DNA of 64,000 bases from Paenibacillus sp. FSL K6-1330 (lineage in GTDB: Bacteria; Bacillota; Bacilli; Paenibacillales; Paenibacillaceae). Under the pieces are notes generated by a model that saw nothing but the letters and a program-made list of their open reading frames with translations, searched no databases and was not told the DNA's origin. The stretch lies in assembly GCF_037976825.1 (NCBI RefSeq), contig NZ_CP150269.1:1097501-1161500 (forward strand). Reading direction: 5' to 3'. The position numbers and the translations under genes were made by a program. Shown here piece by piece: positions 43,483-54,610 of the stretch (positions are counted from its first letter, which is position 1; each line of letters starts with the position of its first letter).

Positions 43483-44778
43483 ATGATTGAACGTTATAGC
43501 AGACCGGAAATGCGGGCGATTTGGACCGAGGAGAACAAATTCAGAGCATGGCTGGAAGTGGAATTGTGCGCATGCGAGGCATGGGCCGATCTAGGTGTCA
43601 TTCCGAAGGAAGATACCGTTAAGCTTCGCCAGAATGCGACCTTTAATATGGACCGGATTTATGAAATCGAGCAGGAAACCCGCCATGATGTCATCGCTTT
43701 TACACGCGCGGTATCGGAAAGTCTTGGCGAGGAGCGCAAATGGGTCCACTACGGATTGACTTCGACGGATGTCGTTGATACCGCGATGGGATATCTGCTC
43801 AAACAAGCCAACGATATTTTGGAGCAGGACATCCTGCGTTTTATCGGTATTTTGAAAGAGAAGGCACTGGCCTACAAGCATACCCCGATGATGGGCAGAA
43901 CGCATGGCGTGCACGCAGAGCCGACAACCTTCGGTTTGAAAATGGCGCTGTGGCATGAGGAGATGATCCGCAACCTGGAGCGTTTCCGTCATGCGGCTGA
44001 CGGCGTGCAGTACGGTAAAATTTCCGGCGCAGTTGGAACGTATGCCAACATCGATCCTTCGGTTGAAGAATTCGTCTGCCGCAAGCTCGGTACGAAGCCG
44101 GCGCCGATCTCGACCCAGACGCTGCAGCGTGACCGTCATGCGGAATACATGGCAACACTTGCGCTGATCGGTACTTCGCTTGAGAAGTTCGCTACTGAAG
44201 TACGCGCGCTCCAGAAGAGTGAGGTTCGCGAGGTCGAAGAGGCATTCGCCAAAGGACAAAAAGGCTCCTCCGCGATGCCGCATAAACGGAATCCGATCGG
44301 TTCCGAGAACATCTCGGGTCTGGCGCGCGTCATTCGCGGCCACATGGTTTCCGCTTACGAGAACGTGTCGCTCTGGCATGAGCGGGATATTTCCCACTCC
44401 TCGGTAGAGCGTATCATCCTGCCGGACGCTACGATGCTGCTGAACTACATGCTGAACCGCTTCGGCAACATCGTGAAGAACCTGACAGTCTTCCCGGAGA
44501 ACATGAAGCGCAACATGGCTCGCACATACGGCGTTCCTTTCTCCGGCCGGATCATGACGAAGCTGATCGACAAGGGCTTCAGCCGCGAGCAAGCTTACGA
44601 CACCGTTCAACCTCGAGCCATGCAGGCATGGGAAGAGCAGCGTCAATTCCGCGAGATCGTGGAATCCACGCCTGAGATCACCGGTGTGCTCAGCGCCGAA
44701 GAGATCGAAGATGCCTTCAATCCAAGCTGGCATCTGAAGCATGTGGATACCATTTTTGCCAAGCTGGGGTTGGAGTAG
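43483..44778 (+). CDS. purB: Adenylosuccinate lyase
   Basis: 431 residues, fumarase/aspartase superfamily. It acts twice in purine synthesis: splitting SAICAR to AICAR and adenylosuccinate to AMP. The signature [15 protein letters not shown] (about 263-277) is intact, as are TSTDVVDTA and [15 protein letters not shown] with the catalytic His. It starts 3 bases after the purK stop. A 285-base gap with an R2 repeat then separates it from purC. Confidence 0.98.
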   Translation: MIERYSRPEMRAIWTEENKFRAWLEVELCACEAWADLGVIPKEDTVKLRQNATFNMDRIYEIEQETRHDVIAFTRAVSESLGEERKWVHYGLTSTDVVDTAMGYLLKQANDILEQDILRFIGILKEKALAYKHTPMMGRTHGVHAEPTTFGLKMALWHEEMIRNLERFRHAADGVQYGKISGAVGTYANIDPSVEEFVCRKLGTKPAPISTQTLQRDRHAEYMATLALIGTSLEKFATEVRALQKSEVREVEEAFAKGQKGSSAMPHKRNPIGSENISGLARVIRGHMVSAYENVSLWHERDISHSSVERIILPDATMLLNYMLNRFGNIVKNLTVFPENMKRNMARTYGVPFSGRIMTKLIDKGFSREQAYDTVQPRAMQAWEEQRQFREIVESTPEITGVLSAEEIEDAFNPSWHLKHVDTIFAKLGLE

Positions 44779-44801
44779 TTAGCTGGCATAGGAAGTTTCT
44801 A

Positions 44802-44912
44802 CAACGGAGAAGGCGGAATTGTTTTGTAGAAGCGCAGCGGTCCCCTTTGTCCCCGGATTTCAACCTTTAAATCATATTTATGGAAATCTGGGGGCAACAG
44901 GGATCGGAAAAA
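44802..44912 (+). repeat. Intergenic repeat R2, copy c, inside the purine operon
   Basis: The block order is as in copies a and b: CAACGGAGAAGGCGGAAT, GTAGAAGCGCAGCGGTC, CCTTTGTCCCCGGATTT, an A/T centre, GGAAATCTGGGGGCAACAG and GGATCGG. The two arms pair as an imperfect palindrome. It lies in the purB-purC gap; no promoter or terminator is obvious beside it, though the hairpin could modulate downstream expression. Confidence 0.65.
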
Positions 44913-45063
44913 TAATCCGCATTCGTAGTGATGAACAAGCTAAAGATCTTTAGTTCACCTTTAGTCCATATGATATTGAGCATTCTATTTTTCATCCGTT
45001 AGAAATATAGGGAGCGACGGTTACTCCTGCGTGAGCCACACGTCGCCCCAAGGGGAGGAACAC

Positions 45064-45954
45064 ATGACATTACCGGCATTATCGACCGCCACTCATCTGG
45101 TCAACGTACCGCTGCTGTATAAGGGCAAGGTTCGTGAATTGTACGACCTGGGCGAGCATGTACTCATTGTAGTAACCGACCGTATTTCCGCTTTTGACTA
45201 TGTGCTGGAGCCTCCTGTACCGGCCAAAGGAACCGTGCTGAACAAACTGAGCGCCTTCTGGTTCGAACAAACGGAGCAGCTTATCCGCAATCATGTCGTG
45301 CATACCGACGTGAACCTGCTGGGCGATGCCGTCAAGGACAAGGATCTGCTGGATGGACGCATCATGGTGTGCCGGAGGGCCGAGCGCATCGATATCGAAT
45401 GCGTGGTGCGCGGATACATCACCGGCGGAGGCTGGAGGCAGTATCAATCCTCGGGAGAGGTCAACGGCATTAAGCTGCCGGAGGGCCTGCGTAAGAATGA
45501 GGCTTTTCCGGAACCGATCTTCACGCCTGCTGCCAAGAACGATGTCGGTCATGACGAGGACATCCCGCTATCCCGCATGAAGGAGCTTGTCGGCGAAGAG
45601 CTGGCATTGCAGCTGCAGGACAAAAGCCTGATGCTGTACAAGTTTGCCCGCGATTACTGCCGCAAGCACGGCATTATTTTGGCCGATTGCAAGTTTGAGT
45701 TCGGATTGATCGACGGAGAGATCATTCTGATCGATGAGATCTTCACGCCGGATTCCTCCCGTTTCTGGGATGAGAAGAATTATGCGCTCGACATTGAGAT
45801 TGACAGTATGGATAAGGAGCCTGTACGCACGTATCTCGCTTCGTCCGATTGGGATAAGAACAGTGAGCCGGATCCCCTGCCGCAGGCCGTGGTGGAGGAG
45901 ACGACGCGCCGCTACACCGACATTTACAGCCGAATCACGGGCGCAAGTCTGTAA
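45064..45954 (+). CDS. purC: Phosphoribosylaminoimidazole-succinocarboxamide synthase
   Basis: 296 residues; PurC joins CAIR and aspartate to SAICAR. The SAICAR synthetase signature is seen: LLYKGKVRELYDLGEHVL, VVTDRISAFDYVL and, later, ILIDEIFTPDSSRFW. At this length it resembles the longer yeast-type variant more than the short B. subtilis PurC of about 240 residues. ATG 45064 follows GGGGAGG and is preferred over the in-frame GTG 45031. Confidence 0.96.
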   Translation: MTLPALSTATHLVNVPLLYKGKVRELYDLGEHVLIVVTDRISAFDYVLEPPVPAKGTVLNKLSAFWFEQTEQLIRNHVVHTDVNLLGDAVKDKDLLDGRIMVCRRAERIDIECVVRGYITGGGWRQYQSSGEVNGIKLPEGLRKNEAFPEPIFTPAAKNDVGHDEDIPLSRMKELVGEELALQLQDKSLMLYKFARDYCRKHGIILADCKFEFGLIDGEIILIDEIFTPDSSRFWDEKNYALDIEIDSMDKEPVRTYLASSDWDKNSEPDPLPQAVVEETTRRYTDIYSRITGASL

Positions 45955-46004
45955 AGCTTTTATAAACCATTTCATTCATATATACCGAGGAGGAACAGGA
46001 TACA

Positions 46005-46250
46005 ATGTTGAAAGCAAAGGTCTACGTCACGATTAAGCAGAGCGTATTGGACCCTCAAGGGGTAGCGGTGCAAGGTGCACTTCATTCGATTGGGTACAAG
46101 GAAGTGGAGAGTCTGCGGATCGGTAAATATATGGAACTTGAGCTGGGTACGGACAACCGTGAGGAAGCCGAACAGCGAGTGAAAGAAATGTGTGAAAAGC
46201 TTCTGGCTAATACGGTGGTTGAGAACTACCGTTATGAATTGGAGGGCTAA
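46005..46250 (+). CDS. purS: Phosphoribosylformylglycinamidine synthase subunit PurS
   Basis: 81 residues. PurS is the small scaffold that joins PurQ and PurL into the FGAM synthase complex of Gram-positives. The pattern [20 protein letters not shown], then [18 protein letters not shown], is diagnostic. GAGGAGG precedes ATG 46005, and purQ starts 4 bases after the stop. Confidence 0.97.
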   Translation: MLKAKVYVTIKQSVLDPQGVAVQGALHSIGYKEVESLRIGKYMELELGTDNREEAEQRVKEMCEKLLANTVVENYRYELEG

Positions 46251-46254
46251 ACCA

Positions 46255-46944
46255 ATGAGATTTGCAGTGCTGGTCTTTCCTGGCTCCAATTGTGATATTG
46301 ACTGTTATAAGGCGGTAGAGGAGGCAATCTCGCAGCCGGTGGATTATGTGTGGCATACGGCTACGGACCTTTCCCCATACGATTGCATTTTGGTACCCGG
46401 CGGATTCTCCTATGGAGATTATCTGCGGTGTGGTGCGATTTCCCGATTCGCCCCGGTTATGAGCGAAGTGGCGAAGGCGGCAGAAGAGGGCAAGTATATT
46501 CTTGGCATCTGCAACGGATTTCAGATTTTGACGGAAGCCGGACTCCTTCCGGGAGCACTGCGCCGTAATGATTCAATGAAATTCCGCTGCCATGACACGG
46601 TGCTCAAAGTGAACAATAATACAACGCCGTTTACGCGCGATTACGCGGAGGGGCAAGAGATTGTCATTCCCATTGCGCATGGCGAGGGCAACTATTACTG
46701 TGATGAAGAAACACTTCAAAAGCTCCGGGACAACCGGCAAATCGTATTTACGTATCAAAACAATCCGAACGGCTCGATCGAGGATATCGCAGGCATCTGC
46801 AACGAGCGCGGCAATGTGATCGGCATGATGCCGCATCCGGAGCGCGCGGTCAGCAGCTTGCTCGGCTCGGATGACGGTAAAGCAATGTTTACATCCATAT
46901 TACAGGCATGGAGGGATACTCATGGCGCAGCAAACGTCCGTTAA
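46255..46944 (+). CDS. purQ: Phosphoribosylformylglycinamidine synthase subunit PurQ (glutaminase)
   Basis: 229 residues, class I glutamine amidotransferase. It supplies ammonia to PurL. The nucleophile Cys is in [21 protein letters not shown] (about residue 86) and the catalytic His/Glu in [12 protein letters not shown] 46255 is chosen, right after the purS stop and with GGAGG at 46241; the upstream in-frame extension lies within purS. It overlaps purL by 23 bases. Confidence 0.97.
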   Translation: MRFAVLVFPGSNCDIDCYKAVEEAISQPVDYVWHTATDLSPYDCILVPGGFSYGDYLRCGAISRFAPVMSEVAKAAEEGKYILGICNGFQILTEAGLLPGALRRNDSMKFRCHDTVLKVNNNTTPFTRDYAEGQEIVIPIAHGEGNYYCDEETLQKLRDNRQIVFTYQNNPNGSIEDIAGICNERGNVIGMMPHPERAVSSLLGSDDGKAMFTSILQAWRDTHGAANVR

Positions 46945-49165
46945 GGAACCGACAGCAGAACAGATCGCAGAGCATCAGATTTACAAGCAAATGGGAGTTT
47001 CGGACAGCGAGTATGAGCTGATCTGTTCCTTCATGGGACGCAAGCCGAATTACACGGAAATCGGCGTATTCAGTGTTATGTGGTCCGAGCATTGTGCCTA
47101 CAAAAATTCCAAGCCGCTGCTTCGTCGTTTCCCGACAAGCGGCCCGCGCGTCCTGATGGGACCGGGCGAGGGCGCTGGGATCGTCGATATCGGCGACAAC
47201 CAGGCGGTTGTATTCAAAATCGAAAGTCATAACCATCCGTCCGCTGTAGAGCCTTATCAAGGTGCAGCCACGGGCGTTGGCGGCATTATCCGCGATATTT
47301 TCTCCATGGGGGCAAGACCGGTAGCGATTCTCAACTCGCTTCGGTTCGGCAAGCTGGAGAGCGATCGCGTTAAATATTTGTTTGAACACGTGGTATCCGG
47401 TATTGCCGGTTACGGCAACTGCATCGGGATCCCGACGGTAGGCGGCGAGGTTGTATTCGACGAAAGTTATGAAGGCAATCCGCTGGTCAATGCGATGTGC
47501 GTCGGCGTTATCGACCATGATAAGATTCAGCGCGGCGTTGCAAAAGGGGTAGGCAATCCGGTCTTCTATGTCGGCCCTCCAACTGGCCGCGATGGCATCC
47601 ACGGGGCGACCTTCGCTTCCGTAGAGCTGACGGAGGAATCCGAAGCGAACCGTACGGCCGTTCAGGTTGGCGATCCCTTCATGGAGAAACTCGTGATGGA
47701 ATCCTGCCTTGAGCTGATTGATTCCGGCATCGTGCTGGGCATTCAGGATATGGGCGCGGCTGGGTTGACTTGCTCCAGTGCGGAAATGGCAAGTAAAGCA
47801 GGCAACGGTCTTGAGTTGTACCTGGACCAAGTGCCTCAGCGCGAAGAGGGCATGACGCCTTATGAAATGATGCTATCGGAATCCCAGGAACGGATGCTGT
47901 TCGTGGTTGAGCCGAAGCATGAAGCGCAAGCGCGCGAAATCTTCGAACGCTGGGGCGTTATCTGCGCTAAAGTCGGCAAAGTGACGGACGATGGCCGCCT
48001 GAAGCTGATCCACCACGGTGAGGTGGTAGGCGACATGCCGGTTAAAGCGCTCGTAGACGAATGCCCGATCTATAACAAACCATCCCAGGAACCGGCTTAT
48101 TACAAAGAGCAGGCTGCGGTGGATACGCTTCGTTATGAAGAAGTGAAGGATTTGGGCGGTGCCCTTAAGAAGGTGCTCGGTTCGCCAAGCCTTGCAAGCA
48201 AAGCATGGGTATACAACCAATACGATTATATGGTTCGCACCAGCACGGCCGTTCGTCCGGGTTCGGATGCTGCTGTCGTAACGGTGCATGGAACGCGCAA
48301 AGCCCTGGCGATGACAACGGACTGTAACGGACGTTACGTCTACCTCGACCCTGAGCTTGGCGGCAGAATCGCCGTTAGCGAAGCAGCGCGCAATATCGTG
48401 TGCTCCGGTGCCGAGCCGCTGGCGATTACGGATAACCTGAACTTCGGAAGCCCGGAGAAACCAGAAATTTTCTGGCAGATGGAAAAAGCCGTGGACGGCA
48501 TGGCGGAAGCTTGTCGTGAGCTTGAAACGCCGGTCATCGGCGGTAATGTCAGCCTCTACAACGAGAATGCCAAAGGCGCGATTTATCCGACGCCGGTTGT
48601 CGGCATGGTCGGCCTGATCCATGATACGGATCATATTACAACACAAGGCTTCAAGGCGGAAGGCGATGCCATCTATGTGCTGGGTGATACCCGTGCGGAA
48701 CTTGGCGGCAGCGAGTTCCAAGCGATCATTCACGGGGTGTCGGAAGGCAGACCGCCTGAACTGAACCTGGATACTGAGAAGAAATTGCTCGGCGGCGTAC
48801 TGAAGGCCATCCAATCCGGTCTGGTACAATCCGCGCATGATGTGTCGGAGGGGGGACTTGCAGCCGCGCTGGCGGAGAGCTGTATCAGCGGCAACGTTGG
48901 GGCGAGCGTACAATGGTCAACCGATCTGCGTAACGACGTAGCGCTCTTTAGCGAGAGCCAATCCCGGATCGTGTTGTCGGTGTCCCCAGATCATAAGAAT
49001 GCGCTGGAGAAGCTCCTGCAAGAAGCGGGTGTTCCATTTACCGCGCTTGGCGTAGTCGGCGGGAATAAGCTTAGCATTAACATTAACGGTGCTTCTGCGC
49101 TGGAAGAATCCGTGGAGGCTTTGAAATCCGTCTGGGAGGATGCCATTCCATGTCTCATGAACTGA
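46922..49165 (+). CDS. purL: Phosphoribosylformylglycinamidine synthase subunit PurL
   Basis: 747 residues, the short (PurS/PurQ-dependent) form. It converts FGAR to FGAM with ATP. It carries two AIRS-type halves: [20 protein letters not shown], then [21 protein letters not shown] (about 95-115), the ATP and substrate loops, and a second copy beginning at GSDAAVV. ATG 46922 sits inside the end of purQ. The 3' end overlaps purF by 16 bases. Confidence 0.98.
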   Translation: MAQQTSVKEPTAEQIAEHQIYKQMGVSDSEYELICSFMGRKPNYTEIGVFSVMWSEHCAYKNSKPLLRRFPTSGPRVLMGPGEGAGIVDIGDNQAVVFKIESHNHPSAVEPYQGAATGVGGIIRDIFSMGARPVAILNSLRFGKLESDRVKYLFEHVVSGIAGYGNCIGIPTVGGEVVFDESYEGNPLVNAMCVGVIDHDKIQRGVAKGVGNPVFYVGPPTGRDGIHGATFASVELTEESEANRTAVQVGDPFMEKLVMESCLELIDSGIVLGIQDMGAAGLTCSSAEMASKAGNGLELYLDQVPQREEGMTPYEMMLSESQERMLFVVEPKHEAQAREIFERWGVICAKVGKVTDDGRLKLIHHGEVVGDMPVKALVDECPIYNKPSQEPAYYKEQAAVDTLRYEEVKDLGGALKKVLGSPSLASKAWVYNQYDYMVRTSTAVRPGSDAAVVTVHGTRKALAMTTDCNGRYVYLDPELGGRIAVSEAARNIVCSGAEPLAITDNLNFGSPEKPEIFWQMEKAVDGMAEACRELETPVIGGNVSLYNENAKGAIYPTPVVGMVGLIHDTDHITTQGFKAEGDAIYVLGDTRAELGGSEFQAIIHGVSEGRPPELNLDTEKKLLGGVLKAIQSGLVQSAHDVSEGGLAAALAESCISGNVGASVQWSTDLRNDVALFSESQSRIVLSVSPDHKNALEKLLQEAGVPFTALGVVGGNKLSININGASALEESVEALKSVWEDAIPCLMN

Positions 49166-50628
49166 TACCCGAAGGACTGTGGACAGGGGATTACTACAAT
49201 GAGGGAACAGGTCAGAGCGATATTTTCGATACATTAAAAGAAGAGTGCGGCGTATTCGGGGTGTTTGGGCATCCCGATGCCGCCTCCCTTTCCTATTACG
49301 GGCTTCACGCCCTCCAGCACCGCGGCGAGGAAAGCGCAGGAATCTGCGTGGCCGATGGCGAGAACTTCAATTATCATCGCGGTATGGGACTGGTAAAAGA
49401 AGTGTTTGATAAAGACAAGCTGGAATCGCTGAAGGGCAGCATGTCGATCGGGCATGTTCGTTATTCAACCAGCGGGGACAGCGGGCTGACGAATGCGCAG
49501 CCGCTCGTCTTTAAATACCGCGAAGGCAATCTGGCAATCGCAACGAACGGCAACATCGTCAATGAGCCGAAGCTTCGGCGCGAGCTGGAGATGGAGGGTT
49601 CCATATTCCAGACGACCAGCGATACGGAGGTCATTGCGCATCTGATTGCACGGTCGCCGAAGGACTTTGTCGAGGCTGCCAAGGATGCCTTGCGGCGTCT
49701 GGTGGGCGGGTTTGCCTTTCTGCTCATGACCAATGACAAGCTGCTCGTCGCCTCGGACCCGAACGGACTCCGTCCGCTGACGATGGGCCGTCTGGGCGAT
49801 GCGTACATCTTAACCTCCGAGACCTGTGCACTTGAAGTCATCGGGGCGGAAGCGATCCGCGATGTCGCTCCCGGGGAGCTGCTGATTCTCGATCGGAACG
49901 GGCTTCGGGAAGAGCGGTATACGGAAGCGGGACGCAAAGCGCTGTGTGCGATGGAATATATTTATTTCTCCCGTCCGGACAGCGATCTGAACGGCTCCAA
50001 CCTGCATTCGGCCCGCAAACGGATGGGCAGCAAGATGGCCCTGGAATCGTTCGTGGATGCGGATGTGGTTACGGGCGTACCGGATTCCAGCATCTCGGCC
50101 GCTATCGGTTATGCCGAGCAAACGGGCATTCCTTATGAGCTGGGATTGATCAAGAATAAATACACGGGCCGGACGTTCATTCAACCGAGCCAGGAGCTGC
50201 GCGAGCAGGGCGTGAAGATGAAGCTGAGCGCGGTACGGCGTGTGGTCGAAGGCAAACGGGTGGTCATGATTGATGACTCCATTGTACGGGGAACCACGTC
50301 CCGTCGGATCGTCAATCTGCTTCGCGAAGCGGGCGCGACCGAAGTGCATGTACGGATTACGTCGCCGCCGTTCAAGAATCCTTGCTTCTACGGCATCGAT
50401 ACGCCGGACCGCAGGGAGCTGATCGCCTCCGAGAAAAGCATCGAGGAAATCTGCCGGGAGATCAACGCGGATTCCTTATCGTTCCTGAGCCCGGAAGGAC
50501 TCATATCCGCCATTGGCGGTTATGATGAGCACAGCCATAAAGGCGGCTTGTGCATGGCCTGCTTTGACAATGATTACCCGACGCAGATTGATTTTAACGG
50601 GGAAGAGAAGATGGGCTGCAGCTGCTGA
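49150..50628 (+). CDS. purF: Amidophosphoribosyltransferase
   Basis: 492 residues; PurF makes phosphoribosylamine from PRPP and glutamine, the first committed step. The Ntn glutaminase nucleophile is Cys33 in [17 protein letters not shown], so a 32-residue propeptide is removed, as in B. subtilis. The PRPP-binding loop is [18 protein letters not shown] (about 374-391). Cysteines near the C-terminus (CFYGID, CMACF, GCSC) fit the [4Fe-4S] cluster of Gram-positive PurF. It overlaps purL at its start. A gap of 411 bases with an R1 repeat follows. Confidence 0.98.
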   Translation: MSHELIPEGLWTGDYYNEGTGQSDIFDTLKEECGVFGVFGHPDAASLSYYGLHALQHRGEESAGICVADGENFNYHRGMGLVKEVFDKDKLESLKGSMSIGHVRYSTSGDSGLTNAQPLVFKYREGNLAIATNGNIVNEPKLRRELEMEGSIFQTTSDTEVIAHLIARSPKDFVEAAKDALRRLVGGFAFLLMTNDKLLVASDPNGLRPLTMGRLGDAYILTSETCALEVIGAEAIRDVAPGELLILDRNGLREERYTEAGRKALCAMEYIYFSRPDSDLNGSNLHSARKRMGSKMALESFVDADVVTGVPDSSISAAIGYAEQTGIPYELGLIKNKYTGRTFIQPSQELREQGVKMKLSAVRRVVEGKRVVMIDDSIVRGTTSRRIVNLLREAGATEVHVRITSPPFKNPCFYGIDTPDRRELIASEKSIEEICREINADSLSFLSPEGLISAIGGYDEHSHKGGLCMACFDNDYPTQIDFNGEEKMGCSC

Positions 50629-50669
50629 TTCTGCAGTGGACAGCCATTTTTTCTAGGTTTTATCCTTTA

Positions 50670-50960
50670 AGTGCGTGTTCAAAAAGGTCGGTTTTCAGCA
50701 CCGAGAAGGTTGGATGAAGCAGGGACGTCAGGAGCGGAGCGTACGTCTGGTACGTGAGCACCAGAAGGCCTGGCTGAATTCAAGATTCGATGCTGAGTGG
50801 CTTCCTGATTCACTTCGTGTTAGATATAGAATTTATTCGTTATCAGCAGAGCTGATGAAATTCTATATCGCAAGAAAACCTACCTTTGAATCGCGGTCGC
50901 TCATCCTTGATTGGCCTCGATTGGTTTTCTTATCAAAAGAGAGCTTTTTGAACAACCTCT
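50670..50960 (+). repeat. Intergenic repeat R1, copy b, inside the purine operon
   Basis: This 291-bp element lies between purF and purM, with the same ends as copy a (AGTGCGTGTTCAAAAAGGTC left; TTTTTGAACAACCTCT right). Inner blocks match: GGAGCGGAGCGTACGT, GGTACGTGAGCACCAGAAGG, TTCAAGATTCGATGC, GATTCACTTCGTGTTAGATA and TATCGCAAGAAAACCTACCT. Here the middle forms a hairpin, ATATAGAATTT / AAATTCTATAT. An open frame runs through it, but no coding signal is conserved between copies. Confidence 0.85.
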
Positions 50961-51039
50961 TTAAGCTGATTATTGATTAAGCCCATAAATGATATGTGAA
51001 CGGATACTTTCGTCATAACGAAAAAGGAGTGTTGAGCGC

Positions 51040-52080
51040 GTGTCGGATACTTACAAACAAGCAGGCGTAGATATCGCTGCAGGCAACGAAGCGGTAGAGC
51101 GGATGAAAAAGCATGTCAAAACGACTTTCAGACCGGAAGTCATGACCGACCTCGGGGGTTTTGGCGCACTGTTCAAGCTGAATAAAGACCAATATGAAGA
51201 GCCGGTACTCGTCTCAGGCACGGATGGCGTCGGCACAAAGCTGAAGCTCGCATTCGCGATGGACCAACATGATACCATCGGCATCGATGCAGTAGCGATG
51301 TGCGTGAACGATATTGTGGTGCAAGGCGCAGAACCGCTCTTTTTTCTCGACTATTTAGCGTGTGATAAGGTCATTCCCGCCAAAATCGAGTCCATTGTCA
51401 AAGGGATCGCTGACGGATGCAATCAAGCAGGCTGTTCCTTGATCGGCGGAGAGACGGCGGAAATGCCAGGCATGTACAGCGAAGGCGAGTATGACATCGC
51501 GGGCTTTACCGTAGGCATTGTCGACAAAAGCAAAATGATCAACGGGTCGAATATCGCGGCAGGCGACACGGTGATTGGTCTAGCATCCAGCGGTGTGCAC
51601 AGCAATGGCTTCTCGCTTGTCCGCAAGCTGCTTCTGGAGGACGCCGGCTACTCCCTGCAGCAAGAGCTTCCGGAACTGGGCGGACGTCTTGGGGACGTGC
51701 TGCTCGCACCAACAAAAATTTATGTCAAGCCGCTGCTCGGACTGTTGAAAGAGATCGAAGTAAAGGGCATGGCGCATATTACGGGCGGCGGATTCATCGA
51801 GAACATTCCGCGCATGCTGCCGGATGGCGTCAATGTCGACATCGAATACGGCTCTTGGCCGATTCTGCCGATCTTTAAGCTGATGCAGGAAAAAGGCAAC
51901 ATTTCGAACAAGGATATGTTTACGACATTTAATATGGGAATCGGCATGGTGCTTGTCGTTAAGGAACAGGATGCAGACGGGGTGCTTCAATACCTCCACT
52001 CCGCAGGCGAAGAGGCTTATGTGATCGGCCGCGTAACCGAAGGCGAGCGTCTCGTAACCTTCACGGGAGCTGAGGTGTAA
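51040..52080 (+). CDS. purM: Phosphoribosylformylglycinamidine cyclo-ligase (AIR synthase)
   Basis: 346 residues; PurM closes FGAM to AIR with ATP. Seen: [29 protein letters not shown], the ATP region [15 protein letters not shown], the [11 protein letters not shown] motif (about 146-156) and [24 protein letters not shown] precedes the GTG/ATG-type start at 51040. Its stop overlaps the purN start (TAATG). Confidence 0.98.
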   Translation: MSDTYKQAGVDIAAGNEAVERMKKHVKTTFRPEVMTDLGGFGALFKLNKDQYEEPVLVSGTDGVGTKLKLAFAMDQHDTIGIDAVAMCVNDIVVQGAEPLFFLDYLACDKVIPAKIESIVKGIADGCNQAGCSLIGGETAEMPGMYSEGEYDIAGFTVGIVDKSKMINGSNIAAGDTVIGLASSGVHSNGFSLVRKLLLEDAGYSLQQELPELGGRLGDVLLAPTKIYVKPLLGLLKEIEVKGMAHITGGGFIENIPRMLPDGVNVDIEYGSWPILPIFKLMQEKGNISNKDMFTTFNMGIGMVLVVKEQDADGVLQYLHSAGEEAYVIGRVTEGERLVTFTGAEV

Positions 52081-52691
52081 TGAGACCGTTTCGGATTGCG
52101 GTTTTCGCTTCCGGCAGAGGCAGCAACTTTCAGGCTTTGGCAGACGCGCAGCACAGGGGGGCTTTGGGCGGCGTAATCAGCATTCTGGTATGCGATAAGC
52201 CGCAGGCTCCCGTCGTGGAGCTGGCTCAAGCGGCGAATGTGGATGTATTCGCGTTTCAGCCGAAGGAATATGCCACGAAGGAAGATTACGAACGTGAAAT
52301 TGCGGTAGAGCTTCAGCAGCGCGGTGTCGAATTAATTGTCCTTGCAGGATATATGCGGTTGTTGAGTCCGTCCTTTGTCGAGTTCTATAGCGGCCGGATT
52401 ATTAACATTCATCCTTCGCTGCTGCCTGCTTTTCCTGGTAAAGACGCGATTGGCCAAGCGCTGGATTATGGCGTGAAGATGACCGGTGTCACGGTTCATT
52501 TCGTTGATGGCGGCATGGATACCGGACCGGTTATTGCTCAGAAAGCTGTAGAGATCAAGGAAGGCGATACGGCGGAATTGCTGGCACAGCGTATTCACGC
52601 GGTGGAGCAGAAGTTATACTCCGAAGTCGTTTCCTGGTTTGCCCAGGGGCGGATTTCGCTGAACGGGCGGAATGTGACGATTACCGAATAG
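52080..52691 (+). CDS. purN: Phosphoribosylglycinamide formyltransferase
   Basis: 203 residues; PurN formylates GAR with 10-formyl-THF. It begins RIAVFASGRGSNFQALADA (phosphate loop) and carries the catalytic region LAGYMRLLSPSF, then INIHPSLLPAFPGKDAIGQAL with the conserved His, and GVTVHFVDGGMDTGPVI with the Asp. ATG 52080 overlaps the purM stop. The 3' end is followed by a 146-base gap before purH. Confidence 0.98.
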   Translation: MRPFRIAVFASGRGSNFQALADAQHRGALGGVISILVCDKPQAPVVELAQAANVDVFAFQPKEYATKEDYEREIAVELQQRGVELIVLAGYMRLLSPSFVEFYSGRIINIHPSLLPAFPGKDAIGQALDYGVKMTGVTVHFVDGGMDTGPVIAQKAVEIKEGDTAELLAQRIHAVEQKLYSEVVSWFAQGRISLNGRNVTITE

Positions 52692-52837
52692 GCTTTTGTA
52701 ATAAAAGCGGACAAGGTCTTTCTGTTAATCGACATGTTCGATATTTCTCGGGAAATAATTTGCAATTATGGATCTTCGACAGCATATACGGAATCAAGAC
52801 AGGTCTACTTAGTTGATTTTCATTCAAAATAGGGGGT

Positions 52838-54391
52838 ATGAACGTGGGTATCAAAAGAGCTTTGGTCAGCGTTTCGGATAAAACCGGCATCGTGGAATTT
52901 TGCCGCGAGTTGTCTTCATTGGGTGTAGAGATCATTTCGACAGGGGGAACCAAGAACCTTCTCGCCAAGGAAGGAGTTCCTGTCATCGGCATTTCCGATG
53001 TGACCGGATTCCCGGAGATTCTGGACGGACGCGTCAAAACCCTTCATCCAGCCGTGCACAGCGGTCTGCTTGCCATTCGTGACAGCGAAGAGCATCAGCG
53101 TCAGATGCAGGAGCTGGGCCTCGATTATATCGATATGGTCGTGGTTAACCTGTACCCATTCCAGGAAACGATTGCGAAGCCGGATGTCGAGTATGAAGAT
53201 GCAATCGAAAATATCGACATTGGCGGTCCAACGATGCTGCGTTCGGCTGCGAAAAACCATGCTTTTGTGAGCGTGGTTGTCGATGCGGCGGATTATGGCA
53301 GCGTGATTGAGGAAATCCGCGGCGGCGGCGACACGACCTTGGAAACCCGTAAACGTCTTGCAGCCAAGGTGTTCCGTCATACGGCTGCCTACGATACGTT
53401 GATTTCCGACTATTTGTCGAATGTAACGGGCGATCCGCTTCCTGAGCGCTTTAGCGTGACCTACGAGAAGATTCAGGACCTTCGTTACGGCGAGAATCCG
53501 CATCAAAAAGCGGCCTTTTACCGTAAACCGCTGGCACCTGCGGGTACCTTGACGACAGCGGAGCAGCTGCATGGCAAAGAGCTCTCCTACAACAATATCA
53601 ATGACGCGAATGCAGCCCTGCAGATCGTGAAGGAGTTTGACGAGCCGACCGTGGTGGCCGTGAAGCATATGAACCCTTGCGGCGTTGGCATCGGGACGAA
53701 TGTGCTGGAAGCTTATCAAAAGGCTTATAACGCCGACCCGACATCCATCTTTGGCGGCATCGTGGCAGCGAACCGGACGATTGATGCTCCGACGGCGGAT
53801 CTGCTGAAGGATATCTTCCTTGAAATTATCCTGGCACCGGACTTCACGCCGGAGGCGCTGGAGATTCTGACGAAGAAGAAGAACATCCGTCTTCTGAAGA
53901 TGGGCGAGTTCGGCTCGGCCAAGGAGCGCCAAAGCACTCTTGCCGTGACAACTATCGAAGGCGGCATGATTGTGCAGGAAAGCGATGTGCATTCTCTGGA
54001 TACCGCAGACCTGCAAGTTGCAACAGATCGCAAACCAACGGAAGAGGAGCTGAAGCAGCTGCTCTTCGGCTGGAAGGTTGTAAAGCATGTGAAGTCCAAT
54101 GCGATCGTATTGGCAGCAGACGACATGACCGTTGGCGTTGGCGCAGGTCAGATGAACCGTGTCGGCTCGGCGCGCATAGCGGTGGAACAGGCAGGAGAGA
54201 AAGCCAAGGGCGCCGTTCTTGCTTCCGATGCGTTCTTCCCGATGGGAGATACCGTGGAGCTTGCAGCGAAAGCCGGCATTACCGCCATCATTCAGCCGGG
54301 CGGCTCCATTAAGGATGAGGAATCCATCAAGGCTGCCAACGAATACGGTATTGCCATGGTGTTCACTGGCGTGAGACATTTTAAGCACTAA
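52838..54391 (+). CDS. purH: Bifunctional AICAR formyltransferase / IMP cyclohydrolase
   Basis: 517 residues, two enzymes in one. The N-terminal IMP cyclohydrolase (about 1-195) has the MGS-like fold: [24 protein letters not shown] and [16 protein letters not shown]. The C-terminal AICAR transformylase (about 200-517) has [28 protein letters not shown] with the catalytic Lys-His, and [12 protein letters not shown]. The last two steps to IMP are carried out here. The start may be ATG 52838 or GTG 52844. GGGGGT precedes it. Confidence 0.98.
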   Translation: MNVGIKRALVSVSDKTGIVEFCRELSSLGVEIISTGGTKNLLAKEGVPVIGISDVTGFPEILDGRVKTLHPAVHSGLLAIRDSEEHQRQMQELGLDYIDMVVVNLYPFQETIAKPDVEYEDAIENIDIGGPTMLRSAAKNHAFVSVVVDAADYGSVIEEIRGGGDTTLETRKRLAAKVFRHTAAYDTLISDYLSNVTGDPLPERFSVTYEKIQDLRYGENPHQKAAFYRKPLAPAGTLTTAEQLHGKELSYNNINDANAALQIVKEFDEPTVVAVKHMNPCGVGIGTNVLEAYQKAYNADPTSIFGGIVAANRTIDAPTADLLKDIFLEIILAPDFTPEALEILTKKKNIRLLKMGEFGSAKERQSTLAVTTIEGGMIVQESDVHSLDTADLQVATDRKPTEEELKQLLFGWKVVKHVKSNAIVLAADDMTVGVGAGQMNRVGSARIAVEQAGEKAKGAVLASDAFFPMGDTVELAAKAGITAIIQPGGSIKDEESIKAANEYGIAMVFTGVRHFKH

Positions 54392-54470
54392 TTCATAAGC
54401 ATAAAATGGGAGCTTCGCTGCATCCGTCAGGCTGCAGCTGAAGGATCACCTTTCATCCAGCAACATATAG

Positions 54471-54501
54471 AGGCGACGCCGCTCTTTCGAGCGCGCCGCC
54501 T
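54471..54501 (+). other. GC-rich hairpin in the purH-purD gap
   Basis: AGGCG-ACGC-CGCTC / GAGCG-CGC-CGCCT with a TTTC loop is followed by TTTAAGTTTAAG. It could be a weak terminator or an mRNA-stabilising element between purH and purD. The 219-base gap holds no gene. Confidence 0.5.
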
Positions 54502-54610
54502 TTAAGTTTAAGGGGGACAAGAAGGTAAAGGCTACCTCACGCTTCGCCCTGTAAATCATTCATGTTATGAAATTTTATTGGTAAATTGAAATGAATCGGG
54601 AGGCAAAACC

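Noticed and set aside
43591..44742. 383-residue minus-strand frame opposite purB
   Set aside because: The same antisense shadow effect; purB has full family motifs.
50675..50980. 101-residue frame through repeat R1b
   Set aside because: The matching R1a copy has a different and interrupted reading frame, so the element is not coding.
52916..54388. 490-residue minus-strand frame opposite purH
   Set aside because: A long antisense shadow caused by codon bias in purH. The translated product is His/Arg/Cys-rich with no family resemblance.
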